Shown here: piece after piece, positions 7,183 to 15,566 of the stretch
Layout of the letters: every line of letters begins with the position of its first letter
How positions within the stretch are numbered: position 1 is the stretch's first letter
From: Akkermansia sp.
Lineage (GTDB): Bacteria > Verrucomicrobiota > Verrucomicrobiia > Verrucomicrobiales > Akkermansiaceae
NCBI GenBank assembly: GCA_017546445.1
Contig: JAFYWX010000006.1
Coordinates: forward strand, 1 to 64,000
Reading direction: 5' to 3'
Length of the DNA stretch: 64,000 nucleotides
Made by a program: the position numbers and the translations under genes
Notes under the pieces: model-generated
Told to the model about the DNA's origin: nothing
What the model saw: the letters and a program-made list of their open reading frames with translations, nothing else
The model's database searches: none

Positions 7183-9261
7183 TCAAGATTCACAGACACT
7201 GGACCTCAGCTCCTCGAATAACTTCTGCCGGGCCTCCAGTTCATCAGATGATGGAGTCGGCGGAAGCCCCTCAGGATTCCATATATGATCTACCCGTATC
7301 TGGTCATCACATAAATAAAGATACATACCCTTTATCTGGTAACAACACGGGTTAACCAGCTTGCCGGCACAGGTGGGATAATAGACGGAATGAAGCCAAT
7401 CCTTTGCATTAAGCTGAGAAAGCACCCAGGTTTCCTCTCGGCACTCCACACGGCCGAAAACCATCCTGGTCGGCACGTCGCACGCATTAAGCAGAACATA
7501 CGCCAACTGGGCCCGCCCAAATGAGTTGTAATAACGCACCCCCTGCTCCGCCTGCTTCAGCGGATTAGTAATCACCCGGGGTTTCAGCCCCTTGGGGCAA
7601 TGGCGCATCACGCAAGCTATTTTCTTCTCATTGGAGGAAATGCGAGACAAGCCGGCCGCACGCTTAGCCAACTTGGCAAGCAGCTCCTGCTGGGCGGCAT
7701 CCAGCTTGCTTGCCAGTGAACGATTCCGGAGGGCTGCCAGGAAGAGCTGGTGCTCCCAATACCTGATATCGATGGATATGGATTTCTGTTCCGCATCGTA
7801 CACAACGTTGAATTTCTCCGCGTATTCATTGATATCGGATAGACCGACAATTTCTCTCATTCGCCAATCCTCCACCTCCTCAGCGCATTGGAAATGAAGC
7901 CGGGGCCCAGCCAGACACGACACATAGTCCTCCAGCATCTTGTTGAACTCCCTGAAATTCCGGATTTTCTGTTCGGCGGCATTGACTTTCCCGGGTTTTG
8001 CAGGCATGCGGCCAACGAGGCGCGTCACACGAGCCTTGTCAAATACCAGCTTGGTGGGATTCTGCACGTCCTTCACCGGGTCCCGCTTCGCATCCAGCAG
8101 ATATGCCTTCTCAATTTCTTTATCGCGGTTCAGCTCCACCCCGAGCATCTGGGCAACCATATCTGCGCGTCCGCCCACGCTTTTGGCATAAGTATTATAC
8201 AGAGATGGTGCAATGTGCTCATCCTCACGCGGCAAGGTATAGCCGGACGCCGCCGCAACACAGCCATGCTTCGTGTGGTGGCGCATATGAAAATGCCGGG
8301 AATTGACCTGCGGCGTTTCAGGATACAGCTCCGGATTCACCCAATCGTGGTCAGAAGCAATCTCGACATCGGTCAGCAGATAATAGTTGTATGTGCGCAG
8401 CGGAGCCGCCGCAACGGGGTCATCCCAGCTGATATCGAGGTGGTACCATTCATCATCAATTTCCACCATATTCCACACATGATTCATCTCCGGCGTACCG
8501 AAGACCATGCGGCAATCTATCTTCAGCATGTGTAGTAACAGCTGCGCAGTGCGCGAATAGGTAACACAAGAGCCCTGCCCCTCCTGCAGCATCGCAAGCG
8601 TATCATGCTTTTTCGGGCAGTAGACACTGGTATCGATGATGACATCGTGCACCTTCTGCAATTTCTGGCAATTCGGCATTCCGATGCTGATATTCCCGCT
8701 AATCCACCAGGCACACATTTCCAGAACAGCCCGTTCCTTTTTCTCGAGTACCTTCCGCATAGCATCATTGCGGAAGGCTGCAAGGATACGGGCTTCTGGC
8801 GTGTAGGCTACTTTCAGTGTACATTCGCCATTCCTGCTCTCCACACTAATCAACCCGTACAGACTTGTATTGATTTTCCGCACCCACTGCCGCACTGAAT
8901 CCAGAGTCACACAGGGAGCCAGTTTCAGCGTATCCTTTTCCTGCAGATTGTACGCCATGGCACTAACCCAGCGTTCCAGGTCCTCCTGGGTAGCAACCAT
9001 CTGCGGACGCCCAGGCTCTGCGCGAAACCACTTACCAGGAGCACAGCAAACCGGGCCTGAATAGGTGCTGTGCCTTTCATCCAGCGAACTCCACCTGGGC
9101 GTATCATCATTGCTGGTCTTCAGCGGCAGATAGCCCGTTATCCTGCGGGCCTTATCCAGCATAGAGTCTGCCGCCACTGCCACCTGCCCCACCAGCAGGC
9201 AAAATGACAAGGCCACAATGACTCGATGTACAACCATTCGCAAGCCGGACATATCAGGCAT
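7183..9261 (-). CDS. Exported protein with tandem transglutaminase-like domains, paralogue of 2741-4783
   Basis: 692 residues with an N-terminal signal peptide (VVHRVIVALSFCLLVGQVAVA). After it, LDKARRITGYL mirrors the LEKARRITGHY of the paralogue. The first core keeps Cys (GQGSCVTYSRTAQ), His (EMNHVWNMV) and Asp (WYHLDISWDDP). In the second copy all three positions are altered: Tyr for Cys (RYYNSFGRAQL), Thr for His (REETWVLSQL) and Tyr for Asp. It follows the 630-aa gene by 8 nt and precedes the ankyrin gene closely, so the three form an operon. Gene duplication followed by separate decay of the second domain is inferred. Confidence 0.78.
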   Translation of the reverse strand: MPDMSGLRMVVHRVIVALSFCLLVGQVAVAADSMLDKARRITGYLPLKTSNDDTPRWSSLDERHSTYSGPVCCAPGKWFRAEPGRPQMVATQEDLERWVSAMAYNLQEKDTLKLAPCVTLDSVRQWVRKINTSLYGLISVESRNGECTLKVAYTPEARILAAFRNDAMRKVLEKKERAVLEMCAWWISGNISIGMPNCQKLQKVHDVIIDTSVYCPKKHDTLAMLQEGQGSCVTYSRTAQLLLHMLKIDCRMVFGTPEMNHVWNMVEIDDEWYHLDISWDDPVAAAPLRTYNYYLLTDVEIASDHDWVNPELYPETPQVNSRHFHMRHHTKHGCVAAASGYTLPREDEHIAPSLYNTYAKSVGGRADMVAQMLGVELNRDKEIEKAYLLDAKRDPVKDVQNPTKLVFDKARVTRLVGRMPAKPGKVNAAEQKIRNFREFNKMLEDYVSCLAGPRLHFQCAEEVEDWRMREIVGLSDINEYAEKFNVVYDAEQKSISIDIRYWEHQLFLAALRNRSLASKLDAAQQELLAKLAKRAAGLSRISSNEKKIACVMRHCPKGLKPRVITNPLKQAEQGVRYYNSFGRAQLAYVLLNACDVPTRMVFGRVECREETWVLSQLNAKDWLHSVYYPTCAGKLVNPCCYQIKGMYLYLCDDQIRVDHIWNPEGLPPTPSSDELEARQKLFEELRSSVCES

Positions 9262-9269
9262 AATCTATA

Positions 9270-11162
9270 TTATTCCGCCTTCTTATCTTCCATTGCCGGA
9301 GTAATCATCAACAGGCAGTGAATCTCATCATTATCCGTGCATAATGCACCCTCAACACGGTCAACATACCCAGAGGTGAGACTGATACCCCCACCCAGTT
9401 CAGCCGCCAGGTCACGCTGGGATTCAGAGCCCCCACCAGCAGGCATCTCCATCACACGGGCCAGCGCGGGCATATTGATACTGAATACACACCCACCTGC
9501 AATCGGGATACGGTCAGCAGAAGGTTCAGGCATGGAACCGCCGCACGCCATGGTAACCACATTCCCTTCACCACCAATCACAGGAAGAGAGGGAATTTCG
9601 GGGCTCAGGGAGCGCAATCCGCTCCGAAGCCTTTCCCGGATTTCCGGCATAGCGGCAGCATCTGCCACCTCTCCGCTCATAAAAATGCCGTCAGGAGCAC
9701 CTGCTGCAGCGTCACCAGCGCGCACAATCCATGCAGTACCACCCCGCGGCGTGGCGTTCAAAAGCTGAAAGCCGCGGAATAAATCATCACTCGCAGGTCT
9801 CCGCAGCAAAAACGCAGGAAGCGTTGAGGCCAGGCTCTCTTCCTCTCCGGGGCTGAGTGACAGACTGTATCCCTTCCGCACCTTTTCCACTTCATCAAGG
9901 ATTTCAGCGGGCTTCATTTCCACCCCACCCTTCCATGGAGTAGTTTCGAAATACACTGCAGTGTCCTGACGTGCAGCGTACTCCGGGAATCGTAAATCAC
10001 CGGCAGCAAAACACTGCCCTGCAGCCGACCCCGACATGTAAATCCGTATGGGCTTATCCCCCCACACCATCACGCGCTCTGCGCCCTGCTGGCGCGGCAG
10101 AAGCGTCTCCGTCTTCTGAACGAGCGAACGCACAGCAGCTGCAGCCTGTGCATATGTCTCACTCTCCGGCGCCAGGCGGGAGAAGATTTTCTCCATGAAA
10201 AAAGCAGCATTCAGGTACTCATGCAAATTCAGTTCCTCTCGCAGCCTGACCACCGCCGGGCTGCTATATCCCAGCGCCCATATCCCGTGCCGTATGCGGG
10301 AATCGAAAGCAGTCATCAGCGGCGCCGCTAAAACTGAATCAGATACCCTGGCTGGAATCTTCACCTCATTCAGATTACTACAGACTACCAGCAGCAGCTT
10401 ATTACCCACAATGCGTGTTACCACATACAGGCGGGCCTTCTCAAGATTCCGCATGATGGCAGTCTCCTGCTCCGGGGTAAGTTCTGCCATGGATAAATCA
10501 AGCCTGTCCCCGCGCACACAGAAACCACTCCAGCCACTGCGCACTGTCATTTCTATCGGATTATCCGTACTCAGGGGCAGCATCAGAGGCAGAACAGAAA
10601 GCTGCCGCAGCATCGATTCACCCCCGGGCTTTGCCGACACCACCATATACAAGGGTGCCAGATGAAAATCCTGCGTTGCCTGCACAAGAATTTCGCCATC
10701 ATTGAACTGCTGCTCCCGCTCCACTGCTACAATGGCACGGGCTGCCGCATCATTCGCCTGCATCCTCCAATTCTCACCCACCAGGCCAAGGTTTGACCTC
10801 AGCACCTGAAGCAATGGTTGCAAACGCTGCATATCCTGCACGCAGCGGGGCGATACGCCCACGGCAATACTATCCAGCTCATCCACCAGCGCACCTGCCA
10901 GCTCTACCCCTGTAAATTCCTCTTTCTGTGCTGACACACTGGACATGAGTTTATCTAGCTGAGCAAGGGCAAAAAAAGAATCTGTATCTGCAGGCAGCAG
11001 ACCAAGAGCCGGCACGCACCGCGCGCGGGCTTTTGGCGCAAGCGCAGCGGCGGGTTCTGCCAGCATACCATGAAGCTCATTCAGCACCCCCGGGGCATCC
11101 TGAGCATACAGCGCGGGCAACAAACAAGAAAGTACCAGGGTAAACAGGGATGACTTCTTCAT
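9270..11162 (-). CDS. Exported protein of unknown function, first gene of the transglutaminase/ankyrin operon
   Basis: 630 residues with a signal peptide (KKSSLFTLVLSCLLPALYAQ). The mature part opens with CVPALGLLPADTDSFFALAQL, whose LLPADTDS element recalls DUF3352-like proteins, but I do not claim membership. It is mixed alpha/beta with no catalytic motif I recognise and no further membrane segment. A glycine-rich stretch (MPAGGGSESQRDLAAELGGG) lies near the C-terminus. It heads a minus-strand operon with the transglutaminase-like and ankyrin proteins (gaps of 8 nt and then close or overlapping). A promoter lies directly upstream, leaving almost no leader. Confidence 0.7.
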   Translation of the reverse strand: MKKSSLFTLVLSCLLPALYAQDAPGVLNELHGMLAEPAAALAPKARARCVPALGLLPADTDSFFALAQLDKLMSSVSAQKEEFTGVELAGALVDELDSIAVGVSPRCVQDMQRLQPLLQVLRSNLGLVGENWRMQANDAAARAIVAVEREQQFNDGEILVQATQDFHLAPLYMVVSAKPGGESMLRQLSVLPLMLPLSTDNPIEMTVRSGWSGFCVRGDRLDLSMAELTPEQETAIMRNLEKARLYVVTRIVGNKLLLVVCSNLNEVKIPARVSDSVLAAPLMTAFDSRIRHGIWALGYSSPAVVRLREELNLHEYLNAAFFMEKIFSRLAPESETYAQAAAAVRSLVQKTETLLPRQQGAERVMVWGDKPIRIYMSGSAAGQCFAAGDLRFPEYAARQDTAVYFETTPWKGGVEMKPAEILDEVEKVRKGYSLSLSPGEEESLASTLPAFLLRRPASDDLFRGFQLLNATPRGGTAWIVRAGDAAAGAPDGIFMSGEVADAAAMPEIRERLRSGLRSLSPEIPSLPVIGGEGNVVTMACGGSMPEPSADRIPIAGGCVFSINMPALARVMEMPAGGGSESQRDLAAELGGGISLTSGYVDRVEGALCTDNDEIHCLLMITPAMEDKKAE

Positions 11163-11171
11163 GCTCTTTTC

Positions 11172-11200
11172 ATTCTACTCTATCCACCCTGGCAAGTAAA
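11172..11200 (-). promoter_or_regulatory. Promoter of the exported-protein operon
   Basis: Minus strand: TTTACT (11195-11200), 17-nt spacer beginning TG, TAGAAT (11172-11177). The -10 box ends 9 nt before the ATG at 11162, so the mRNA would have a leader of only a few nucleotides. It matches the promoter at 4901-4929. Confidence 0.5.
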
Positions 11201-11238
11201 GAAAATAGAACGCCTCATTCTACGAGTATACAAAGAGG

Positions 11239-11266
11239 GCCGTTCTCCCTGTTCCGGGAAAACGGC
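11239..11266 (-). terminator. Probable terminator of adk
   Basis: On the minus strand, GCCGTT (11261-11266) pairs with AACGGC (11239-11244), followed by CCTCTTTG. The T-run is short, so this is a modest terminator at best. It separates adk from the exported-protein operon. Confidence 0.35.
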
Positions 11267-11297
11267 TCCTGAAAAATATTCCGGGAACTATGCGGAA

Positions 11298-11951
11298 TTA
11301 CTTCTCGCAGTAGGTGCGCACGGCGGCGGCGATGCGGGCGGAAACAGCCTCGGGCTCGCCTTCCTCGGTCACGTCAATCTGCACAACCTTACCCTGGGCG
11401 CGGTAGTGCTCCACCACGGGCACGGTCAGAGTCTCGTAGTCCTTACGACGTTTGGCGAAAGCCTCGGGGTTGTCGTCGGAGCGCACAATCATGGCGCCGC
11501 CGCACTTCGGGCAGATTTCCTCGCCGTTGCGGGTGGTCTCGCCGCAGGCGGGGCAAGCCTTGCGCTTCATCATGCGGGCTTCGATGAGCTCAGCAGACAC
11601 GTTGAGGTACACCACGATATCCACACCCAGGCCCATGGAGGACAGGTTGGCATCCAGAGTCTCAGCCTGGGAAACGGTGCGGGGATAGCCGTCGAGAAGG
11701 CAGCCGCACTCCTGGTTCTCACCCAGCCACTTGGCAACGATACCGTTCACCACTTCATCGGGCACGAACATGGCAGCATCCATGTACTTCTTGGCCTCCA
11801 TGCCCAGCTCAGAGCCAGCGGCAATCTCAGCACGCAGCAGAGCGCCGGTGCTCAGGGGCTTCAGACCATAGGTCTCAGAGAGGAAAGAGGACTGTGTGCC
11901 CTTGCCGGAAGCGGGGGCGCCTACAAGTACGAATCGCTTGAGCGTTTTCAT
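11298..11951 (-). CDS. adk: Adenylate kinase
   Basis: 217 residues. It interconverts ATP+AMP and 2 ADP in the cytoplasm. The P-loop is GAPASGKGTQ (11-20), followed by the AMP-binding TGALLRAEI and DGYPRT motifs. The LID carries four cysteines (CPACGETTRNGEEICPKCGG), the zinc-binding LID type common in Gram-positives but also found elsewhere. RRKDYETLTVPVVEHY is the usual late arginine motif. It has its own promoter (11998-12027), no Shine-Dalgarno, and is divergent from nothing coding upstream; lpxK follows on the same strand upstream by 128 nt. Confidence 0.95.
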   Translation of the reverse strand: MKTLKRFVLVGAPASGKGTQSSFLSETYGLKPLSTGALLRAEIAAGSELGMEAKKYMDAAMFVPDEVVNGIVAKWLGENQECGCLLDGYPRTVSQAETLDANLSSMGLGVDIVVYLNVSAELIEARMMKRKACPACGETTRNGEEICPKCGGAMIVRSDDNPEAFAKRRKDYETLTVPVVEHYRAQGKVVQIDVTEEGEPEAVSARIAAAVRTYCEK

Positions 11952-11997
11952 AGTATTTATTTAAGAATGTTGCTGCAGCTTACACTGCCAGTCGCGC

Positions 11998-12027
11998 ATA
12001 TTATGCGCGTTTTAACATGAAATGCAA
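11998..12027 (-). promoter_or_regulatory. Promoter of adk, -10 box inside a palindrome
   Basis: Minus strand: TTGCAT (12022-12027), 18-nt spacer, TAATAT (11998-12003). The -10 lies in the centre of a 17-nt near-perfect palindrome, CGCGCATA-T-TATGCGCG on the plus strand (11993-12009). The predicted leader is about 40 nt. The palindrome could be an operator or chance GC-rich discriminator sequence. Confidence 0.55.
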
Positions 12028-12079
12028 GTCAAAACTCTGCACCACCCGGCCAGAAAGCCGATTTACTGACACGGAGGCA

Positions 12080-13276
12080 TCAGAGCACATCGCCCCACTC
12101 CGGGCGCGGCTGAGGCTCGCCCAGCCCGCAGATGCGGTCAATCATGGCATCCCACTTCTCCTGCCCCTGCAGAATATCAATATGAATACGCAGGAAGTAA
12201 ATGGGCACATCCATCTCCCCCGGGCGAAGGAAGCGCACGGCATCCTTCTCCGTGGTGACAATCATATCCATGGCGCGCTCGGCGCAGCGCTCCACAAAGG
12301 CATCCAGATCCTCCTGGTCAAACCAGTAGTGGTCAGGGTAACTGCGGCGGATTTCCACATTGGCGCCAAGGGATTCCACCAGATTCTCAAAGCTTTCCGG
12401 GCGGGCAATGCCGCTGAGACAGGCCACATACTTACCCTTGAGCGCAGAAAGCGGAAGCTGTTCGCCGGTGAAGATATTCTCCAGCAGCACCGGGGCATGG
12501 TTCGTCACGATGATATCGGCCACCTTGTTGTACTTGCGGATGGTGGCAATGAGTTCATCCTGCGGCTTGCCCTCACTCTTGGTCAGAATGATATAGCTGG
12601 CGCGCTTCAGGCTGGCACGAGGTTCGCGCATGGTTCCACGCGGCAGCAGAGCGCCAGTACCGAAGGGGAAACCACAGTCCACCAGCACGATATCAATCTC
12701 ATGCTTCAGTTTGAGGAACTGCATGCCATCGTCCAGAATAAGCGTATTGCTGCCCAGCTGTTCGATGGCAAAGATACCGGACTTCACGCGGTCCTTATCC
12801 ACCAGCACCGCCACATCATCCAGGTTGCGGGCCAGCATGAAGGGCTCGTCACCGGCATACAGGGGGCTGAGGTAGCGGGTCTTGCCATCGCTGGCAATCT
12901 TGGGCACACGCTTCACGCGCTTGCCTTCCTTATCCAGCCACACCTGCGGTTTTTCCAGGTCATGGCTCTTATAGCCACGGGTCAGAATAGCGCACTTGCG
13001 GCCACGGGAAGCCAGGCTGCGGGAAAGCAGCTCCACCACCGGTGTCTTACCCGTGCCACCGGCCGTGATATTACCCACGCTCACCACAAAGGTGCCCAGG
13101 TAATGCACGGTCTTGATGCGGCGGCGGAACAGGAACAGGCGAACCTGCACAAGAATCCAGAAGAAGAAGGAAGCAAAGCGCAGCAGGCAACGCATCATCC
13201 ACGCGCGGAAGCCGCGGGCACGACCGAATACCACTTCAGTCCCCCACTCTGCAAACTCCTCCGCGCGCGATTTCAT
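12080..13276 (-). CDS. lpxK: Tetraacyldisaccharide 4'-kinase
   Basis: 398 residues. It phosphorylates the 4' position of the lipid A precursor at the inner membrane. A hydrophobic N-terminal helix (about 28-50, [19 protein letters not shown]) anchors it, then the LpxK P-loop [16 protein letters not shown] (67-82) follows. [14 protein letters not shown] and [20 protein letters not shown] are family landmarks. The protein is longer than typical LpxK (about 330), mostly through the N-terminus and a C-terminal tail. It lies 39 nt after asnS on the same strand and may be cotranscribed with it. It implies a lipid A-bearing outer membrane. Confidence 0.92.
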   Translation of the reverse strand: MKSRAEEFAEWGTEVVFGRARGFRAWMMRCLLRFASFFFWILVQVRLFLFRRRIKTVHYLGTFVVSVGNITAGGTGKTPVVELLSRSLASRGRKCAILTRGYKSHDLEKPQVWLDKEGKRVKRVPKIASDGKTRYLSPLYAGDEPFMLARNLDDVAVLVDKDRVKSGIFAIEQLGSNTLILDDGMQFLKLKHEIDIVLVDCGFPFGTGALLPRGTMREPRASLKRASYIILTKSEGKPQDELIATIRKYNKVADIIVTNHAPVLLENIFTGEQLPLSALKGKYVACLSGIARPESFENLVESLGANVEIRRSYPDHYWFDQEDLDAFVERCAERAMDMIVTTEKDAVRFLRPGEMDVPIYFLRIHIDILQGQEKWDAMIDRICGLGEPQPRPEWGDVL

Positions 13277-13315
13277 ACTTTGTTATCCTATCAGCTTCCC
13301 TGCGGCAAGTCAATA

Positions 13316-14686
13316 TCAGAACTCGCAGTTACGCGGGGTGCGCGGGAACGGCAGCACGTCGCGGATATTCTGCACACCGGTCACGAACATGATAAGGCGC
13401 TCAAAGCCAACACCAAAACCAGCATGCGGCACAGTGCCGTAGCGGCGCAGGTCGTTGTACCAGTAGTAAGCTTCCTTATCCATGCCCATGCGGTCGATAT
13501 TGCCCTCCAGAATATCGAGGCGCTCCTCACGCTGGCTGCCGCCGATGATTTCGCCGATGCCGGGCACAAGCACGTCCATGGCGGTCACGGTCTTGCCATC
13601 CTCGTTCAAGCGCATGTAGAACGGCTTGATTTCCTTCGGGTAATTGTACACGATAACCGGGCACTTGAAGTGCTTCTCGGTCAGGAAACGCTCGTGCTCG
13701 CTCTGCATATCCATGCCCCAGTAGGGAGGATATTCAAACTTCTCACCACTGGCCTGCATGATTTCGATAGCCTCGGTGTAAGAGCAGCGCACAAAGGGCT
13801 TTTCGGCCACCTCTTCCAGGCGGGCGCGCAGGCCCTTATCCACAAACTTGCAGAAGAATTCAAAGTCACCGCTGGCATCATTCAGCATAGTGCGGGCAAT
13901 GTGCTTGATGAAGGATTCTGCAATGTCCATATCGCCGTAGATATCACAGAAAGCGATTTCAGGCTCAATCATCCAGAACTCTGCGGCGTGGCGGGAGGTG
14001 TTGCTGTTCTCGGCTCGGAAGGTCGGGCCGAAGGTATAGATATTGCTCAGGGCGCAGGCAAAGGTCTCGCCCTCCAGCTGGCCGGAAACGGTCAGGTTGG
14101 CAGGTTTGCCGAAGAAATCGTTGTCGTACCCCTTGTTCTCGGCCAGGGGGTCCATCGTGGTCACACGGAACATCTCACCGGCGCCTTCGCAGTCGCTGGC
14201 CGTGATGATGGGGGTGTGAACCCACACGAAATCGCGCTCCAGGAAGAACTGGTGCACCGCAGCAGCCATGCGGGAGCGAGTGCGGAAAATAGCGCCGAAC
14301 AGGTTGGTTCGCGGGCGCAGGTGCGCAATCGTGCGCAGGAATTCAGGGGAGTGACCCTTCTTCTGCAGCGGATAAGTCTCCGGTGCGGAACCCACAAGCT
14401 TGATTTCCGTTGCCTGAATTTCCCACTTCTGCTTGCCGGGGCTCTCAATAAGGCGGCCCAGAATGCTCACGGAAGAACCAGTCGTCATGCGACCAATTTC
14501 CTCGTACCCGGGAATACCGGCATCTGCCACTACCTGAATGGAGGCCAGGCTGGTGCCATCGTTCACCTCCAGGAAGGAAAAAGTCTTGGAATCGCGGCGG
14601 GTACGCACCCAGCCTTCCACCAGAATCTGCTCTGCAGGAGCTTCACTGGCCAACGCATGTTTGACTAATGTACGCTGAATGTTCAT
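13316..14686 (-). CDS. asnS: Asparaginyl-tRNA synthetase
   Basis: 456 residues from the ATG at 14686 ([12 protein letters not shown]); further upstream the frame stays open but is not coding. It has an N-terminal OB-fold for anticodon binding ([21 protein letters not shown], split at about residues 23-43) and the class II core: motif 2 around [19 protein letters not shown], and motif 3 [15 protein letters not shown] near the C-terminus. The [11 protein letters not shown] motif fits AsnRS rather than AspRS. A promoter at 14697-14725 places the -10 box only 10 nt before the start, so the transcript is almost leaderless. lpxK follows. Confidence 0.95.
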   Translation of the reverse strand: MNIQRTLVKHALASEAPAEQILVEGWVRTRRDSKTFSFLEVNDGTSLASIQVVADAGIPGYEEIGRMTTGSSVSILGRLIESPGKQKWEIQATEIKLVGSAPETYPLQKKGHSPEFLRTIAHLRPRTNLFGAIFRTRSRMAAAVHQFFLERDFVWVHTPIITASDCEGAGEMFRVTTMDPLAENKGYDNDFFGKPANLTVSGQLEGETFACALSNIYTFGPTFRAENSNTSRHAAEFWMIEPEIAFCDIYGDMDIAESFIKHIARTMLNDASGDFEFFCKFVDKGLRARLEEVAEKPFVRCSYTEAIEIMQASGEKFEYPPYWGMDMQSEHERFLTEKHFKCPVIVYNYPKEIKPFYMRLNEDGKTVTAMDVLVPGIGEIIGGSQREERLDILEGNIDRMGMDKEAYYWYNDLRRYGTVPHAGFGVGFERLIMFVTGVQNIRDVLPFPRTPRNCEF

Positions 14687-14696
14687 GTCTGCGCTG

Positions 14697-14725
14697 ATTG
14701 TAGCACCGCCCCTGCCCCATTGCGA
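14697..14725 (-). promoter_or_regulatory. Promoter of asnS
   Basis: Minus strand: TCGCAA (14720-14725), 17-nt spacer, TACAAT (14697-14702). The transcription start is predicted about 4 nt before the ATG at 14686. It is back to back with the promoter at 14741-14769. Confidence 0.5.
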
Positions 14726-14740
14726 GCAAAAAAACCGGAA

Positions 14741-14769
14741 TTGACAAAACGGAAACGCAGGCGTATGCT
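14741..14769 (+). promoter_or_regulatory. Promoter of the C_GCAxxG_C_C gene (leaderless)
   Basis: TTGACA (14741-14746), 17-nt spacer, TATGCT (14764-14769). The start codon at 14777 is 7 nt past the -10 box, where transcription itself should begin. An alternative ATG at 14765 lies inside the -10 box and is excluded. Confidence 0.65.
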
Positions 14770-14776
14770 CACCGCC

Positions 14777-15229
14777 ATGCAAGCAGATGAAAAAGCGCTC
14801 CATTACTTCCACCAGGGCTTCAATTGCGCCCAGTCCGTCTTTGCCGCTTTTGCTGACCAGGTAGGCCTGAGCGAGAAAGCTGCGCTCCGCTTTTCCTCTG
14901 CCTTCGGCGCCGGGCTCGGACGCATGCGCGGCACCTGCGGCGCTTTTTCCGGCCTCTGCATGGTGGCGGGATTCTGCAAAGGCAACCTGAGCGGCAACCC
15001 GGAAGAAAAAGAAATTATCTTCTCTCTCACGCGCGAACTCGCCGAGGAATTCAAGAAGGAGTTCGGCACTCTCACCTGCCGGGAGCTTCTGCACATGGAC
15101 GAGGAAATGGAGGCCTCAGCCCGCCCAAACGACCGCACATCAGTCTATTACGCCAGCCGCCCTTGCGAAAGGTGTGTCGCTTTCTGTGCAACAAAAGCAC
15201 AATCTATTCTTAATAACTATTTAAGTTAA
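14777..15229 (+). CDS. C_GCAxxG_C_C family redox protein
   Basis: 150 residues from the ATG at 14777. The family pattern is clear: [11 protein letters not shown] near the N-terminus, [18 protein letters not shown] (the GxCGAxxG core), TCRELL, and a C-terminal pair [13 protein letters not shown]. The spaced cysteines suggest metal or Fe-S binding or redox activity. The family is widespread in anaerobes and its function is not established. The protein is cytoplasmic, with no signal peptide. The gene is single, divergent from asnS, with a promoter whose start coincides with the ATG. Confidence 0.82.
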   Translation: MQADEKALHYFHQGFNCAQSVFAAFADQVGLSEKAALRFSSAFGAGLGRMRGTCGAFSGLCMVAGFCKGNLSGNPEEKEIIFSLTRELAEEFKKEFGTLTCRELLHMDEEMEASARPNDRTSVYYASRPCERCVAFCATKAQSILNNYLS

Positions 15230-15284
15230 GTAACCACAAAACGAGATTTTCACGCAAAAAAAGTTATTTTGCCTGCTATTTCTC

Positions 15285-15313
15285 TTGACGCGTTACTAAA
15301 AACCAGATATACT
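15285..15313 (+). promoter_or_regulatory. Promoter of a candidate short RNA
   Basis: TTGACG (15285-15290), 17-nt spacer, TATACT (15308-15313). There is no coding start in the next 100 nt, and a strong terminator follows at 15387, so the transcript appears to be a short RNA or an attenuated leader. Confidence 0.6.
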
Positions 15314-15319
15314 GAGCTC

Positions 15320-15423
15320 GTCTTCGGGACCGGACGTAAAACAAGGTTCCCGGGCTCGAAAGGGTCCGATTCATAGGGTAGTTGGGCACCCAGGGGCTTC
15401 GGCCCCTGGGTGACTTCCTTTTT
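15320..15423 (+). ncRNA. Candidate structured small RNA or attenuator
   Basis: About 100 nt between a good promoter and a terminator with an 11-bp stem (CACCCAGGGGC 15387-15397, TTCG loop, GCCCCTGGGTG 15402-15412, then CTTCCTTTTT). The 5' part can fold as CGGGACC with GGTTCCCG, or alternatively GGACC with the later GGTCC, so two exclusive structures exist. It matches none of the SRP RNA, tmRNA, 6S or riboswitch consensus features I can recall. The amino-acid transporter 140 nt downstream has a separate promoter, so this may be a free-standing sRNA. After the terminator, AGGAGG precedes a three-codon frame (ATG AGT TTT TGA). Confidence 0.4.
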
Positions 15424-15501
15424 CAGGAGGATGAGTTTTTGAATCACCTCACAGCAAAGCGATAGGAATTACAATAAGTTTGCGATGGACTAACATTTAG
15501 C

Positions 15502-15529
15502 TTGCAAAATGGCGAAGGTGTGTTAATAT
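15502..15529 (+). promoter_or_regulatory. Promoter of the amino-acid ABC transporter
   Basis: TTGCAA (15502-15507), 16-nt spacer, TAATAT (15524-15529), followed by a CGCGCGCGG discriminator. The leader of about 30 nt contains GGGG...CCCC that can fold before the ATG at 15567. Confidence 0.62.
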
Positions 15530-15566
15530 TCGCGCGCGGGGTGGTTCCCCCCCCGGGTTGTACAAC

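Noticed and set aside
12017-14668. 883-codon plus-strand open frame opposite lpxK and asnS
   Set aside because: Spans two well-identified minus-strand genes with full motifs. His/Leu/Ala-rich translation is typical of an antisense shadow.
14720-14776. Longer start of the C_GCAxxG_C_C protein
   Set aside because: The extra residues ([19 protein letters not shown]) are encoded by the promoter itself.
15320-15423. SRP RNA, tmRNA, 6S or known riboswitch
   Set aside because: None of the conserved cores I can recall are present, including the GGAAG-type SRP loop; kept only as a candidate RNA.
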